The notes: generated by a model not told the origin, from the sequence alone. A DNA stretch of 64,000 bases from Streptomyces griseus subsp. griseus (GCF_003610995.1 NZ_CP032543.1:5208001-5272000), one strand, 5' to 3'. Counted from the first letter of the stretch, positions 33,546 to 45,565 are shown. Numbers and translations are program-made.

Positions 33546-34925
33546 GTGCGTGATTACCTGCTGACGCTCTGTGTTACGGCCGCGGTGACCTATCTGCTGA
33601 CCGGACCGGTGCGTAAGTTCGCCATCGCGGTCGGGGCGATGCCCGCGATCCGTGCGCGCGACGTCCACCGTGAGCCGACACCCCGGCTCGGTGGGATCGC
33701 CATGTTCGGCGGACTGTGTGCGGGCCTGATCGTCGCCGACCACCTGTACAACCTCCAGGGCGTCTTCGAACTCTCCAACGAGCCACGGGCGTTGCTCTCC
33801 GGCGCCGCCCTCATCTGGCTGATCGGCGTCCTCGACGACAAGTTCGAGATCGATGCCCTGATCAAGCTCGGCGGCCAGATGATCGCCGCCGCTGTCATGG
33901 TCATCCAGGGGCTCACGATCCTGTGGCTGCCGATCCCCGGCGTCGGCACGGTCGCCCTCACCCAGTGGCAGGGCACGCTGCTCACGGTGGCCCTGGTCGT
34001 CATCACGATCAACGCGGTCAACTTCGTCGACGGACTGGACGGGCTCGCGGCGGGCATGGTGTGCATCGCCTCGGCGGCGTTCTTCCTGTACGCCTACCGC
34101 CTCTGGTACGGGTACGGGATCGAGGCGGCCGCCCCCGCGACGCTGTTCGCGGCGATCCTGATGGGCATGTGCCTGGGCTTCCTGCCGCACAACATGCACC
34201 CGGCGCGGATCTTCATGGGCGACTCGGGATCGATGCTGATCGGCCTGGTGCTGGCGGCGGGCGCGATCTCGATCACCGGCCAGGTGGACCCGGACAACAT
34301 GCAGATCTTCGGCAGTGAGCGCGGGGCCACCCACGCGATGCTCCCGGTCTTCATCCCGCTGGTGCTGCCGCTGACGATCATCGCGATCCCGGCCGCCGAC
34401 CTGATCCTGGCCATTGTCCGGCGCACCTGGAACGGCCAGTCGCCGTTCGCCGCCGACCGGGGCCACCTGCACCACCGCCTGCTGGAGGTCGGCCACTCGC
34501 ACAGCCGGGCCGTGCTGATCATGTACTTCTGGTCGGCCCTGATCGCCTTCGGCGCCGTCGGCTACTCGGTCCACTCGGCCTCGATGTGGATCGTCTTCGT
34601 GATCATCGCGGCGAGCGCGGTGGGCCTGGTCCTGCTGCTGATGCCGCGCTTCACCCCCCGGACCCCGCACTGGGCCAACCGCTTCGTCCCCCCGCGCTAC
34701 CGCCACCGCGCCACGACGCGGCCCGCCTCTCCCGCGTCCGCGTACGAGGAGAAGCCGGCCCTCGCGACCTCCGGCGCCCAACAGGGCCCGGCAGACGCTC
34801 AGATGGGCGGGGAGAGCCCCGAACGGGCCCCTGTGGCGGTCGGGGTGTCCGGCGTCAACGGAGCGACCGCGATCGGCGCCCGTTCGCGTCTTCCTGAACG
34901 ACGTTCCATCGACTCGTCGCGCTGA
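33546..34925 (+). CDS. WecA/MraY-family undecaprenyl-phosphate sugar-1-P transferase
   Basis: 459 aa from GTG 33546. Polytopic membrane enzyme of the PNPT family, which moves a sugar-1-phosphate (usually GlcNAc-1-P) from UDP-sugar to undecaprenyl phosphate to start teichoic acid or other glycopolymer synthesis. About 10-11 membrane segments; cytoplasmic motifs VLDDKFEID, NAVNFVDGLDGLAAG, ARIFMGDSGSM and the C-terminal GHLHHRLLEVGHSH are conserved. A disordered 75-residue tail rich in Ala/Pro/Glu follows the last segment. It lies just upstream of the atp operon, as in other Streptomyces. Confidence 0.92.
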   Translation: MRDYLLTLCVTAAVTYLLTGPVRKFAIAVGAMPAIRARDVHREPTPRLGGIAMFGGLCAGLIVADHLYNLQGVFELSNEPRALLSGAALIWLIGVLDDKFEIDALIKLGGQMIAAAVMVIQGLTILWLPIPGVGTVALTQWQGTLLTVALVVITINAVNFVDGLDGLAAGMVCIASAAFFLYAYRLWYGYGIEAAAPATLFAAILMGMCLGFLPHNMHPARIFMGDSGSMLIGLVLAAGAISITGQVDPDNMQIFGSERGATHAMLPVFIPLVLPLTIIAIPAADLILAIVRRTWNGQSPFAADRGHLHHRLLEVGHSHSRAVLIMYFWSALIAFGAVGYSVHSASMWIVFVIIAASAVGLVLLLMPRFTPRTPHWANRFVPPRYRHRATTRPASPASAYEEKPALATSGAQQGPADAQMGGESPERAPVAVGVSGVNGATAIGARSRLPERRSIDSSR

Positions 34926-35001
34926 CGATTCGGATTCCACGACGCATTACCAGACATTGTGCTGCCCTGTCGCGCACAGACGCGCGGAGTAACTCTCATG
35001 T

Positions 35002-35015
35002 GTGACAGTTGGCAC
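35002..35015. promoter_or_regulatory. Crp-like operator upstream of the atp operon
   Basis: GTGACAGTTGGCAC fits the Streptomyces Crp pattern GTG-N6-GNCAC exactly. It lies about 130-190 bp before the atpI start candidates. One motif of this degeneracy can occur by chance. Confidence 0.4.
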
Positions 35016-35046
35016 ACTTTCCAGGTAAAGACCTCATCAAATAGTT

Positions 35047-35062
35047 TGTGATACCGTTCACG
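35047..35062. promoter_or_regulatory. Rex-like operator upstream of the atp operon
   Basis: TGTGATACCGTTCACG matches the Rex operator TGTGAAC-N2-GTTCACA at 11 of 14 defined positions, with the central TGTGA and GTTCAC intact. Rex represses respiratory genes when NADH/NAD+ is low, and I recall the atp operon being listed among its Streptomyces targets. Its place, just before the atpI promoter, fits that role. Confidence 0.65.
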
Positions 35063-35136
35063 AGACCCGGTGACGGAGCCGAAGGACCCTAGTGAGACGG
35101 TCTTTTGGCCTGGTAAACCGCCTCGCGGACCGGGCC

Positions 35137-35142
35137 TACGCT
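35137..35142 (+). promoter_or_regulatory. Possible -10 box of the atp operon
   Basis: TACGCT 5 bases before ATG 35148. Transcription from here would start at or near that ATG and leave a leader with the GGAG site used by ATG 35193. No convincing -35 box. Confidence 0.4.
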
Positions 35143-35192
35143 CGTCCATGACGACGCCCCATTCCTCCTCTCAGACCAGTGGAGCTGCCGCC

Positions 35193-35633
35193 ATGCAGTC
35201 CGACATGCGCGAGGTACTGCGCATCGCCACCCCCACCGCCGCGGTGGGAGCCATCGCCACGCTTGTCGGCGGGCTCGCCGCCGGTGGCAAGGGGGCGATC
35301 GGCGCTGTCGTCGGCTGCGTGGTGGTCATCCTCTTCATGGCCCTCGGACAGCTGGCGCTGCAGTGGGTCGCCAAGTCGATGCCTGACCTGTTCCAGGGCA
35401 TGGGGCTGCTCGTCTACTCGGTCCAACTCGTGCTCCTGCTCGGCCTCATCATGGCCATCAGGAACACGTCGCTCTTCGATCTCCAGGTCTTCGCCCTCAC
35501 GCTGGTCGTCTCGGTGATCACATGGATCATCACGCAGACCGTGCGGCACGCCAGGAGCAAGACGCTGTACGTCGATCCCGACGCGGAGAGCCGGAAAGCC
35601 ACGGGCGGGACCGAGGGGAAGCATGACCAGTAG
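35193..35633 (+). CDS. atpI: ATP synthase accessory protein I
   Basis: 146 aa from ATG 35193, which has GGAG 8 bases upstream (an in-frame ATG at 35148 gives 161 aa and could be read leaderless). Four hydrophobic segments, short hydrophilic ends and the place at the head of the atp operon identify AtpI, a nonessential assembly factor for the c-ring. Poorly conserved in sequence, as usual. Confidence 0.85.
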   Translation: MQSDMREVLRIATPTAAVGAIATLVGGLAAGGKGAIGAVVGCVVVILFMALGQLALQWVAKSMPDLFQGMGLLVYSVQLVLLLGLIMAIRNTSLFDLQVFALTLVVSVITWIITQTVRHARSKTLYVDPDAESRKATGGTEGKHDQ

Positions 35634-35851
35634 GGCCGGGATAAAGCCCTGTTCGACATGCTGCTATCGTCCGGTCTCGGTTGCGGTACTGCGGGCGCGG
35701 ACAACACGGCTGTCGCCTGATTCATCGCGAGGCTTCGGGCCCGGCCGCCGCCTCCTCACCGTAAGAACCAGTCCGGTGCCGACCTGCGGCTGCCAGCCGC
35801 TCCGATACAACGAGGTAGCCGTATCCATGCGCCATGCAGAAGGAGCTCCTG

Positions 35852-36986
<1,135 letters not shown>

Positions 36987-37027
36987 TCCAGGCGACCTGA
37001 CGATACGTTTTCGACGAAAGGTCCACC

Positions 37028-37564
37028 ATGTTGCACTTGGCAGCTGAGGAGCCGCAGTCACCGCTGCTGCCGGTCTTGCCCGAGATTGTCATCGGGCTGA
37101 TCTGCTTCAGCATCGTCTTCTTCGTCTTCTACAAGAAGCTCCTCCCGGCCATCAACAAGGCCCTGGACGAGCGTCGCGAGGCGATCGAAGGTGGCATCGA
37201 GAAGGCCGAAGCGGCTCAGACCGAGGCTCAGAGCGTTCTTGAGCAGTACAAGGCTCAGCTCGCCGAGGCCCGTCACGAGGCCGCGCGTCTGCGCCAGGAG
37301 GCGCAGGAGCAGGGTGCCGTCATCATCCAGGAGATGAAGGCGGAAGGTCAGCGGCAGCGCGAAGAGATCATCGCCGCCGGCCACGCCCAGATCGAGGCCG
37401 ACCGCAAGGCCGCTGCCTCGGCGCTGCGTCAGGACGTGGGCAAGCTCGCCACCGACCTGGCCGGCAAGCTCGTCGGTGAGTCCCTCCAGGACCACGCCCG
37501 GCAGAGCGGCACCGTCGACCGTTTCCTCGACGAGCTCGAGGCGAAGGCCGAGGCTGCCCGATGA
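37028..37564 (+). CDS. atpF: F-type ATP synthase subunit b
   Basis: 178 aa, ATG after AAAGG. One N-terminal membrane helix (about 17-36, IVIGLICFSIVFFVFYKK) and a long charged coiled coil rich in Ala/Glu/Gln that forms the peripheral stalk. Overlaps atpH by ATGA. Confidence 0.97.
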   Translation: MLHLAAEEPQSPLLPVLPEIVIGLICFSIVFFVFYKKLLPAINKALDERREAIEGGIEKAEAAQTEAQSVLEQYKAQLAEARHEAARLRQEAQEQGAVIIQEMKAEGQRQREEIIAAGHAQIEADRKAAASALRQDVGKLATDLAGKLVGESLQDHARQSGTVDRFLDELEAKAEAAR

Positions 37565-38376
37565 ACGGCGCGAGCCGCGAGGCACTGGCCGCCGGACGTG
37601 AGCGGCTGGACGCGCTGACCGACAACACGTCGGTCGACGCGGCGGCCCTCGCCGACGATCTGGCATCGGTCACCGCGCTGCTCCACCGCGAGGTTTCCCT
37701 GCGCCGGGTCCTCACGGACCCGGCCCAGAGCGGCGAGAGCAAGGCCGAGCTGGCCGCGCGCCTGCTCAGCGGCCAGATCAGCGGCGAAGCCGTCGACCTG
37801 GTCTCCGGGCTGGTCCGCTCCCGCTGGTCGCAGTCGCGTGACCTGGTGGACTCGGTCGAGGAGCTGGCGAACACCGCAGACCTCACCGCGGCCCAGCGCG
37901 CGGGCGGCCTCGACGACGTCGAGGACGAGCTGTTCCGGTTCGGCCGCATCGTCGGCTCCGACACGGAGCTGCGTTCCGCGCTCACCAGCCGTACGGCCAC
38001 CACCGCCGCCAAGGGCGAGCTGCTGCGCAGCCTGCTCGGCGGAAAGGCACAGCCGGTGACCGAGCGGATCATCGTCCGCCTCGTGACCCAGCCGCGGGGA
38101 CGTAGCCTGGAAGCAGGGATCGAATCCCTGTCCAAGCTCGCCGCGGAGCGCCGTGACCGTGCGGTCGCCGTCGTCACCTCGGCGGTGCCGCTCAGCGACC
38201 GGCAGAAGCAGCGTCTCGGCGCCGCCCTGGCGAAGCTGTACGGCCGCGAGATGCACCTGAACCTGGACGTGGACCCCGCGGTCCTCGGCGGGATCTCGGT
38301 GCGCGTCGGTGACGAGATCATCAACGGCACCGTCGCGGAGCGCCTCGAAGAGGCGACCCGCCGCATGGCCGGCTGA
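37561..38376 (+). CDS. atpH: F-type ATP synthase subunit delta
   Basis: 271 aa, start overlapping the atpF stop. Links the b stalk to the top of F1. About 90 residues longer than E. coli delta because of an N-terminal extension usual in actinobacteria. The conserved C-terminal part is GGISVRVGDEIINGTVAERL. Confidence 0.96.
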   Translation: MNGASREALAAGRERLDALTDNTSVDAAALADDLASVTALLHREVSLRRVLTDPAQSGESKAELAARLLSGQISGEAVDLVSGLVRSRWSQSRDLVDSVEELANTADLTAAQRAGGLDDVEDELFRFGRIVGSDTELRSALTSRTATTAAKGELLRSLLGGKAQPVTERIIVRLVTQPRGRSLEAGIESLSKLAAERRDRAVAVVTSAVPLSDRQKQRLGAALAKLYGREMHLNLDVDPAVLGGISVRVGDEIINGTVAERLEEATRRMAG

Positions 38377-38410
38377 CACAGCTCAGCGCAGAAGAACAAG
38401 CAAGACCAGC

Positions 38411-38464
38411 GGCCCGGTTGGGCCGTGCAGAAATTGCAGAAGATTCCTGGGGGTCGGCCCCCAG
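38411..38464 (+). other. Two hairpins between atpH and atpA
   Basis: GGCCC-ggtt-GGGCC (38411-38424) and CTGGGGG-tcgg-CCCCCAG (38447-38464) lie in the 135-bp gap before the atpA ribosome site (AAGGAGAGCAGGGA). No ORF is needed to explain the gap. They may be RNA processing or stability elements that set subunit ratios. Confidence 0.5.
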
Positions 38465-38511
38465 ACCCCCTTAAGAAACTTCGGGCCCAACAAGGAGAGC
38501 AGGGAACCCAG

Positions 38512-40083
38512 ATGGCGGAGCTCACGATCCGGCCGGAGGAGATCCGGGACGCACTGGAGAACTTTGTCCAGTCGTACCAGCCGGACGCGGCCTCGCGCGA
38601 GGAGGTCGGTACGGTCAGCGTTGCCGGCGACGGCATCGCGAAGGTGGAGGGCCTGCCCTCCGCCATGGCGAACGAGCTGCTGAAGTTCGAGGACGGCACC
38701 CTCGGTCTCGCCCTCAACCTCGAGGAGCGCGAGATCGGTGCGATCGTCCTCGGCGAGTTCAGCGGTATCGAGGAGGGCCAGCCGGTGCAGCGCACCGGTG
38801 AGGTGCTCTCCGTCGGCGTCGGCGAGGGCTACCTCGGCCGCGTCGTCGACCCGCTCGGGCAGCCGATCGACGGTCTCGGCGAGATCGAGACCGACAGCCG
38901 CCGCGCCCTCGAGCTGCAGGCCCCTGGCGTCATGGTCCGCAAGTCGGTGCACGAGCCGATGCAGACCGGCTACAAGGCCGTCGACGCCATGGTGCCGATC
39001 GGCCGCGGCCAGCGTCAGCTGATCATCGGCGACCGTCAGACGGGTAAGACCGCTCTGGCCGTCGACACGATCATCAACCAGCGCGACAACTGGCGCTCCG
39101 GCGACGTGAACAAGCAGGTGCGCTGCATCTACGTCGCCATCGGTCAGAAGGGCTCCACCATCGCCTCCGTGCGTGGTGCGCTCGAAGAGGCCGGCGCGCT
39201 GGAGTACACGACCATCGTCGCCGCCCCGGCGTCCGACCCGGCCGGCTTCAAGTACCTGGCGCCGTACACCGGTTCGGCCATCGGCCAGCACTGGATGTAC
39301 CAGGGCAAGCACGTCCTGATCATCTTCGACGACCTCTCGAAGCAGGCCGACGCCTACCGCGCCGTCTCCCTGCTGCTGCGCCGCCCGCCGGGCCGTGAGG
39401 CCTACCCGGGTGACGTCTTCTACCTGCACTCGCGTCTGCTGGAGCGCTGCGCCAAGCTCTCCGACGAGATGGGTGCCGGTTCGATGACGGGCCTCCCGAT
39501 CGTCGAGACCAAGGCGAACGACGTGTCGGCGTTCATCCCGACCAACGTCATCTCCATCACCGACGGCCAGTGCTTCCTGGAGTCCGACCTGTTCAACGCG
39601 GGTCAGCGTCCGGCGCTCAACGTCGGTATCTCGGTCTCCCGAGTCGGTGGCTCCGCCCAGCACAAGGCCATGAAGCAGGTCTCCGGCCGGCTCCGCGTGG
39701 ACCTCGCCCAGTACCGCGAGCTGGAGGCGTTCGCCGCCTTCGGTTCCGACCTGGACGCGGCCTCGAAGGCCTCGCTGGAGCGCGGTAAGCGCATGGTCGA
39801 GCTGCTGAAGCAGCCCCAGTACACCCCGTTCCCGATGGAGGAGCAGGTCGTCTCCGTCTGGGCCGGCACCACGGGCAAGATGGACGACGTCCCGGTCGAG
39901 GACATCCGTCGCTTCGAGGCCGAGCTGCTGGAGTACCTGCGCCGTGAGCGCAAGGACCTCCTGACCAGCATCGCCGAGGGCGGCAAGATGTCCGACGACA
40001 CGCTGCAGTCGATCGCCGACGCGATCGCCGCCTTCAAGCAGCAGTTCGAGACCTCGGACGGCAAGCTCCTGGGCGAGGGCTGA
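38512..40083 (+). CDS. atpA: F-type ATP synthase subunit alpha
   Basis: 523 aa from ATG 38512 ([10 protein letters not shown]). Non-catalytic nucleotide-binding subunit of F1. P-loop GDRQTGKT at 173-180; the arginine finger region [10 protein letters not shown] is present. Somewhat longer at the C-terminus than E. coli alpha, ending in LGEG. Confidence 0.98.
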   Translation: MAELTIRPEEIRDALENFVQSYQPDAASREEVGTVSVAGDGIAKVEGLPSAMANELLKFEDGTLGLALNLEEREIGAIVLGEFSGIEEGQPVQRTGEVLSVGVGEGYLGRVVDPLGQPIDGLGEIETDSRRALELQAPGVMVRKSVHEPMQTGYKAVDAMVPIGRGQRQLIIGDRQTGKTALAVDTIINQRDNWRSGDVNKQVRCIYVAIGQKGSTIASVRGALEEAGALEYTTIVAAPASDPAGFKYLAPYTGSAIGQHWMYQGKHVLIIFDDLSKQADAYRAVSLLLRRPPGREAYPGDVFYLHSRLLERCAKLSDEMGAGSMTGLPIVETKANDVSAFIPTNVISITDGQCFLESDLFNAGQRPALNVGISVSRVGGSAQHKAMKQVSGRLRVDLAQYRELEAFAAFGSDLDAASKASLERGKRMVELLKQPQYTPFPMEEQVVSVWAGTTGKMDDVPVEDIRRFEAELLEYLRRERKDLLTSIAEGGKMSDDTLQSIADAIAAFKQQFETSDGKLLGEG

Positions 40084-40086
40084 TCG

Positions 40087-41004
40087 ATGGGCGCTCAGCT
40101 TCGCGTTTACAAGCGCCGCATCCAAGCCGTCACCGCGACCAAGAAGATCACCAAGGCGATGGAGATGATCGCCGCCTCGCGCATCGTCAAGGCGCAGCGC
40201 AAGGTGGCGGCGTCGATGCCGTACGCGACCGAGCTCACCCGTGCGGTGACCGCGGTGGCGACCGGCTCCAACGCCAAGCACCCGCTCACCACCGAAGCCG
40301 AAGCGCCGACCCGCGCCGCGGTCCTGCTCGTCACGAGCGACCGCGGTCTGGCCGGCGGCTACTCCTCCAACGCCATCAAGGCGGCGGAGCGGCTCCGGGA
40401 GCGCCTTGCCGGTGAGGGCAAGGAGGTCGACACGTACATCGTCGGCCGCAAGGGTGTCGCGTACTACGGCTTCCGCGAGCGCAAGGTCGAGGAATTCTGG
40501 ACGGGCTTCACCGACAACCCGGCGTACTCCGATGCCAAGCGCATCGCCGCCCCGTTGATCGAGGCCATCCAGAAGGAGACGGCCGAGGGCGGCGTCGACG
40601 AGCTGCACATCGTCTTCACGGAATTCGTGTCGATGATGACGCAGAACGCGATCGACGACCGGATGCTGCCGCTTTCGCTCGACGAGGTGGCGCAGGAGAG
40701 CACCCGCAAGGGCGAGATCCTTCCGCTGTTCGAGTTCGAGCCGTCGGCCGAGGACGTCCTCGACGCCCTTCTGCCGCGCTACGTCGAGAGCCGTATCTAC
40801 AACGCACTGCTGCAGGCGGCCGCTTCCGAGCACGCCGCCCGCCGCCGCGCGATGAAGTCGGCCACCGACAACGCCGGGGACCTCATCAAGAGCCTCTCCC
40901 GGCTTGCCAACGCGGCCCGCCAGGCCGAAATCACCCAGGAAATCAGCGAGATCGTCGGCGGTGCCAGTGCTCTGGCCGACGCGACCGCGGGGAGTGACAA
41001 GTAA
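40087..41004 (+). CDS. atpG: F-type ATP synthase subunit gamma
   Basis: 305 aa, 3 bp after atpA. Central shaft. N-terminal coiled coil ([20 protein letters not shown]), [16 protein letters not shown] in the Rossmann-like part and the C-terminal helix [18 protein letters not shown]. Its stop abuts the atpD start. Confidence 0.98.
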   Translation: MGAQLRVYKRRIQAVTATKKITKAMEMIAASRIVKAQRKVAASMPYATELTRAVTAVATGSNAKHPLTTEAEAPTRAAVLLVTSDRGLAGGYSSNAIKAAERLRERLAGEGKEVDTYIVGRKGVAYYGFRERKVEEFWTGFTDNPAYSDAKRIAAPLIEAIQKETAEGGVDELHIVFTEFVSMMTQNAIDDRMLPLSLDEVAQESTRKGEILPLFEFEPSAEDVLDALLPRYVESRIYNALLQAAASEHAARRRAMKSATDNAGDLIKSLSRLANAARQAEITQEISEIVGGASALADATAGSDK

Positions 41005-42456
<1,452 letters not shown>

Positions 42457-42470
42457 GCCTCCGGCTCACC

Positions 42471-42500
42471 GAGGGGGGTGGGTCTGGTCCCACCCCCCTC
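42471..42500 (+). terminator. Strong hairpin between atpD and atpC
   Basis: GAGGGGGGTGGG (42471-42482) pairs with CCCACCCCCCTC (42489-42500) over a 6-base loop. It lies 15 bases after the atpD stop and is strong enough to act as a terminator or attenuator before the last gene of the operon. Confidence 0.65.
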
Positions 42501-42510
42501 ACCACGCCCC

Positions 42511-42547
42511 GTAGAATTGAACCGACACCCGGCCGGACGGCCGGGTG
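42511..42547 (+). promoter_or_regulatory. -10-like box and hairpin before atpC
   Basis: TAGAAT at 42512-42517 is a good -10 match, and CACCCGGCC-ggac-GGCCGGGTG (42526-42547) folds directly before the atpC ribosome site GAGGAG. Together with the upstream hairpin this could give atpC separate expression or throttle its translation. Confidence 0.4.
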
Positions 42548-42565
42548 GTGACCCGAGGAGCCCCC

Positions 42566-42940
42566 TTGGCTGCTGAGCTGCATGTCGAGCTGGTCGCCGC
42601 GGACCGCAGTGTCTGGTCCGGCGAGGCCACCCTGGTCGTCGCGCGCACCACGTCCGGCGACATCGGCATCATGCCCGGTCACCAGCCGCTTCTCGGTGTG
42701 CTGGAATCGGGCCCGGTGACGATCCGCACGAGCGAGGGCGGTACCGTCATCGCTGCTGTGCACGGTGGTTTCATCTCGTTCGCGGACAACAAGCTGTCGC
42801 TGCTGGCCGAGATCGTCGAGCTGGCGGACGAGATCGATGTCCAGCGCGCCGAACGTGCGCTGGAACGTGCGAAGTCGGAAACGGACGCCGCTGCCGAGCG
42901 GCGCGCCGAGATCCGTCTCCGTGCGGTGGCGGTGCTCTAG
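42566..42940 (+). CDS. atpC: F-type ATP synthase subunit epsilon
   Basis: 124 aa from TTG 42566 with GAGGAG upstream (an in-frame start at 42545 lacks a site). N-terminal beta barrel (LHVELVAADRSVWSGEATLV, GDIGIMPGHQPLLGVL) and a short C-terminal helical hairpin. The actinobacterial form is short, and its role is to couple and inhibit the rotor. Confidence 0.96.
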   Translation: MAAELHVELVAADRSVWSGEATLVVARTTSGDIGIMPGHQPLLGVLESGPVTIRTSEGGTVIAAVHGGFISFADNKLSLLAEIVELADEIDVQRAERALERAKSETDAAAERRAEIRLRAVAVL

Positions 42941-42963
42941 CACCCCACGGACAGGTGTTTTTA

Positions 42964-43010
42964 CTCAGCCGCGGCCCGCGCTGGAGAAATCCAGCCGTGT
43001 CGCGGCTGAG
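42964..43010 (+). terminator. Structured hairpin after atpC with GAAA tetraloop
   Basis: CTCAGCCGCG (42964-42973) pairs with CGCGGCTGAG (43001-43010); inside, CTGGA-gaaa-TCCAG (42981-42994) forms a second stem capped by a GNRA tetraloop. Probably the operon terminator. The weak stem CACC/GGTG plus TTTTT just before it (to 42962) may contribute. Confidence 0.6.
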
Positions 43011-43075
43011 GCGATGCGGGTGCAATTCAGTTCGAATCGGTTCGTTATCCGTTACTCGACGATGCGAGGAGGTCG

Positions 43076-43528
43076 GTGGAGATGGTCCTCGCGTTGTGGG
43101 TGGGCGTATCCGTCATCGTGCTGGTCCTGTTGGGGCTGTTCGTCTTCGGTCTGCGCCGGCGGCTGATCCAGCGGTCCGGAGGCACGTTCGACTGTTCCCT
43201 CCGCTGGGACGTCTCCGAGGAGCCGGACCCCTCCGGCAAAGGCTGGGTCTACGGGGTCGCCCGCTACAGCGGTGACCGCGTCGACTGGTTCCGTGTCTTC
43301 TCCTACGCTCCTCGCCCCCGCCGGGGCCTGGAGCGTTCTGCGATCGAGGTGATCGCCCGCCGGCTGCCGGAGGGCGAGGAGGAGCTGGCGCTCCTGTCCG
43401 ACTCCGTCGTGCTCGGCTGTCTCCACCGGGGGACCCGCCTGGAGCTGGCGATGAGCGAGGACGCGCTGACCGGATTCCTCGCCTGGCTGGAGGCGGCGCC
43501 CCCCGGCCAGCGGGTCAACGTCGCCTAG
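43076..43528 (+). CDS. DUF2550 family membrane-anchored protein
   Basis: 150 aa from GTG 43076 with GAGGAGG upstream. One N-terminal membrane helix (about 4-25), then a cytoplasmic or extracytoplasmic beta-rich domain (RSGGTFDCSLRW, WVYGVARYSGDRVDWFRVFSYAPRPRR). Conserved downstream of atpC in actinobacteria as DUF2550; no function known. Confidence 0.9.
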   Translation: MEMVLALWVGVSVIVLVLLGLFVFGLRRRLIQRSGGTFDCSLRWDVSEEPDPSGKGWVYGVARYSGDRVDWFRVFSYAPRPRRGLERSAIEVIARRLPEGEEELALLSDSVVLGCLHRGTRLELAMSEDALTGFLAWLEAAPPGQRVNVA

Positions 43529-43615
43529 GAGGCAGTCCCGCCGGAAGGGGGTCCCCCCGGACGAAGACCGGGGGAGGGCCGATGTGGCGTGACACCGTAC
43601 GGAGGCAGCGAAGAG

Positions 43616-43648
43616 CCGGGGAGACGGGGGGCGGACCCGTCTCCCCGG
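43616..43648. terminator. Bidirectional terminator between convergent genes
   Basis: CCGGGGAGACGGG (43616-43628) pairs with CCCGTCTCCCCGG (43636-43648), a perfect 13-bp stem between the convergent DUF2550 and chitinase genes, followed on the + strand by CCGTTTTCC. Confidence 0.8.
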
Positions 43649-43687
43649 CCGTTTTCCGGGGTGGTGCGTGCCGTTACGGCGTGGGGA

Positions 43688-45565
43688 CTACTTGAGACCG
43701 TTGTTGATCGCGCTCACCAGTTCACCGTTGGTGGTGTCACCGGAGAACTCCCAGAAGAACGCGCCACCGAGGCCCTGGTTCTTCGCCCAGGTCATCTTGG
43801 AGCCGATGGTGGCCGGGGTGTCGTAGCTCCACCAGTTGGTGCCGCAGTGCGCGTAGGCCGTGCCGGCGATGGTGCCGGTGGCGGGGCAGGTGCTCTTGAG
43901 GACCTTGTAGTCCTCGATGCCCGCCTCGTATGTGCCCGGGGCCGCGCCGGTCGCCGTGCCGCCGGGGGCGGCCTGGGTGACGCCGGTCCAGCCGCGGCCG
44001 TAGAAGCCGATGCCGAGGAGCAGCTTCTTGGCCGGAACGCCCTTGGCCTTCAGCTTGGCGATGGCGTCGGCGGAGGTGAAGCCCTCCTGCGGGATGCCGG
44101 TGTACGGGGTCAGCGGCGAGTGCGGGGCCGTTGGGCCCTTGTTCGCCCAGGCGCCGAAGAAGTCGTACGTCATCACGTTGTACCAGTCGAAGGACTGTCC
44201 GGCACCGGCGTAGTCGGCGGCGTCGATCTTGCCCCCGCTGGAGCCGTCCGCGGTGATGGCGGCGGTGACCAGGTTCTTGGAGCCGAACTTGGCCCGCATC
44301 GCGGAGGCCATGTTCTTCAGCGCGGCCGGGCCGCTGGTGTCACAGGTCAGGCCACAGGCGTTGGGGTACTCCCAGTCGAGGTCGATGCCGTCGAAGACAT
44401 CGGCCCAGCGGGGGTCCTTCACCAGGTCGTAGCAGGACTGCGCGAACGCGGTCGGGTTCTGGGCGGCCTGCGGGAAGCCACCGGACCAGGTCCAGCCACC
44501 GAAGGACCAGAGGACCTTGATGTGCGGGTACTTGGCCTTCAGCTTGCGCAGCTGGTTGAAGTTGCCGCGCAGGGGCTGGTCCCAGGTGTCCGCGACGCCG
44601 TCGACGGACTGGTCGGCGGTGTACGCCTTGTCGTAGTCGGCGTAGGAGTCACCGATGGTGCACTTGCCGCCCTGCACGTTGCCGAAGGCGTAGTTGATGT
44701 GGGTGATCTTCGCCGCGGAACCGGACGTCACCAGGTTCTTGACGTGGTAGTTGCGCCCGTAGACGCCCCAGTTGGTGAAGTAGCCCAGGTTGATCTTGTC
44801 ACCGGGCGGGGGCTGCTCGCCGCCGCCACCGCCGGTGGTGCGCACCGAGACGGAGCCGGAGACCGGGCCGAGCTGGTCGATGGTGTCGCGGGCCTGGACG
44901 GCGTACGTGTAGTCGGTGCCGGCGGTCAGTCCGGTGTTGGTGTACGTGGTGCCGGTGACCGTGGCGATCTTGGCGCCGTCGCGCAGGACGTCGTAGTTCT
45001 TGATGCCCTTGTCGTCGGTGGCCGCGCTCCAGCTGAGCTTCACCGAGGTGTTGGTGACGTCGCTGGTGGTGGGCGTGCCGGGAGCGGAGGGCGGGTTGTC
45101 GCCGGGGACGGTGGAGCCGTCACAGGAGGCGCCGTTGAGCTTGCAGCCGGAGGGAGCGCCCGAGCCGGAGCCGTTGAAGCCGAAGCTGACGCTGGCGCCG
45201 GGGGCCACCGTCCCGTTCCAGCCGAGGTTCTTGGCGGTCCAGCGGTCGCCGGAGTTGGTGACGGTGGCGTCCCAGGCGGAGCTGACCCGGGTCCCGGTGG
45301 GGTAGTCCCACTCGATGGTCCAGGAGGAGAGCGCTGTGGTGCCGGTGTTCTTCACCGTCCACTGGCCCTCGAAGCCGCTGCCCCAGTCAGACTTCTTGGT
45401 GTACGTGGCGGTGGCCGACGTGGCAGCAGCGGCCGGGGTGGCGAGACCCACCATGGCGGCGAACGGGACGGCCAGTGCGGTGATTCCGGCGATGACCTTG
45501 GACCGGCCGCTGCGCAGCGGGATCCATCTGAATCGGGATCGGCGCGGGGGAGTATCAGTGCTCAA
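43688..45565 (-). CDS. chiC: Secreted GH18 chitinase with CBM2 and fibronectin III domains
   Basis: 625 aa from TTG 45565 (GAGGAGCACCG upstream; the frame is open further). Twin basic region and a hydrophobic signal peptide ending near ATPAAAA (about 45), so exported. Domains: cellulose/chitin-binding CBM2 (about 48-145), a fibronectin type III linker domain (about 160-245), and a GH18 catalytic barrel (about 265-625) with the DGxDxDxE motif in FDGIDLDWEYP near residue 398, whose Glu is the acid. It hydrolyses chitin to oligomers for the GlcNAc uptake system. Layout matches the ChiC-type enzymes of Streptomyces. Expression is likely induced by chitin through the repeats in its promoter. Confidence 0.95.
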   Translation of the reverse strand: MSTDTPPRRSRFRWIPLRSGRSKVIAGITALAVPFAAMVGLATPAAAATSATATYTKKSDWGSGFEGQWTVKNTGTTALSSWTIEWDYPTGTRVSSAWDATVTNSGDRWTAKNLGWNGTVAPGASVSFGFNGSGSGAPSGCKLNGASCDGSTVPGDNPPSAPGTPTTSDVTNTSVKLSWSAATDDKGIKNYDVLRDGAKIATVTGTTYTNTGLTAGTDYTYAVQARDTIDQLGPVSGSVSVRTTGGGGGEQPPPGDKINLGYFTNWGVYGRNYHVKNLVTSGSAAKITHINYAFGNVQGGKCTIGDSYADYDKAYTADQSVDGVADTWDQPLRGNFNQLRKLKAKYPHIKVLWSFGGWTWSGGFPQAAQNPTAFAQSCYDLVKDPRWADVFDGIDLDWEYPNACGLTCDTSGPAALKNMASAMRAKFGSKNLVTAAITADGSSGGKIDAADYAGAGQSFDWYNVMTYDFFGAWANKGPTAPHSPLTPYTGIPQEGFTSADAIAKLKAKGVPAKKLLLGIGFYGRGWTGVTQAAPGGTATGAAPGTYEAGIEDYKVLKSTCPATGTIAGTAYAHCGTNWWSYDTPATIGSKMTWAKNQGLGGAFFWEFSGDTTNGELVSAINNGLK

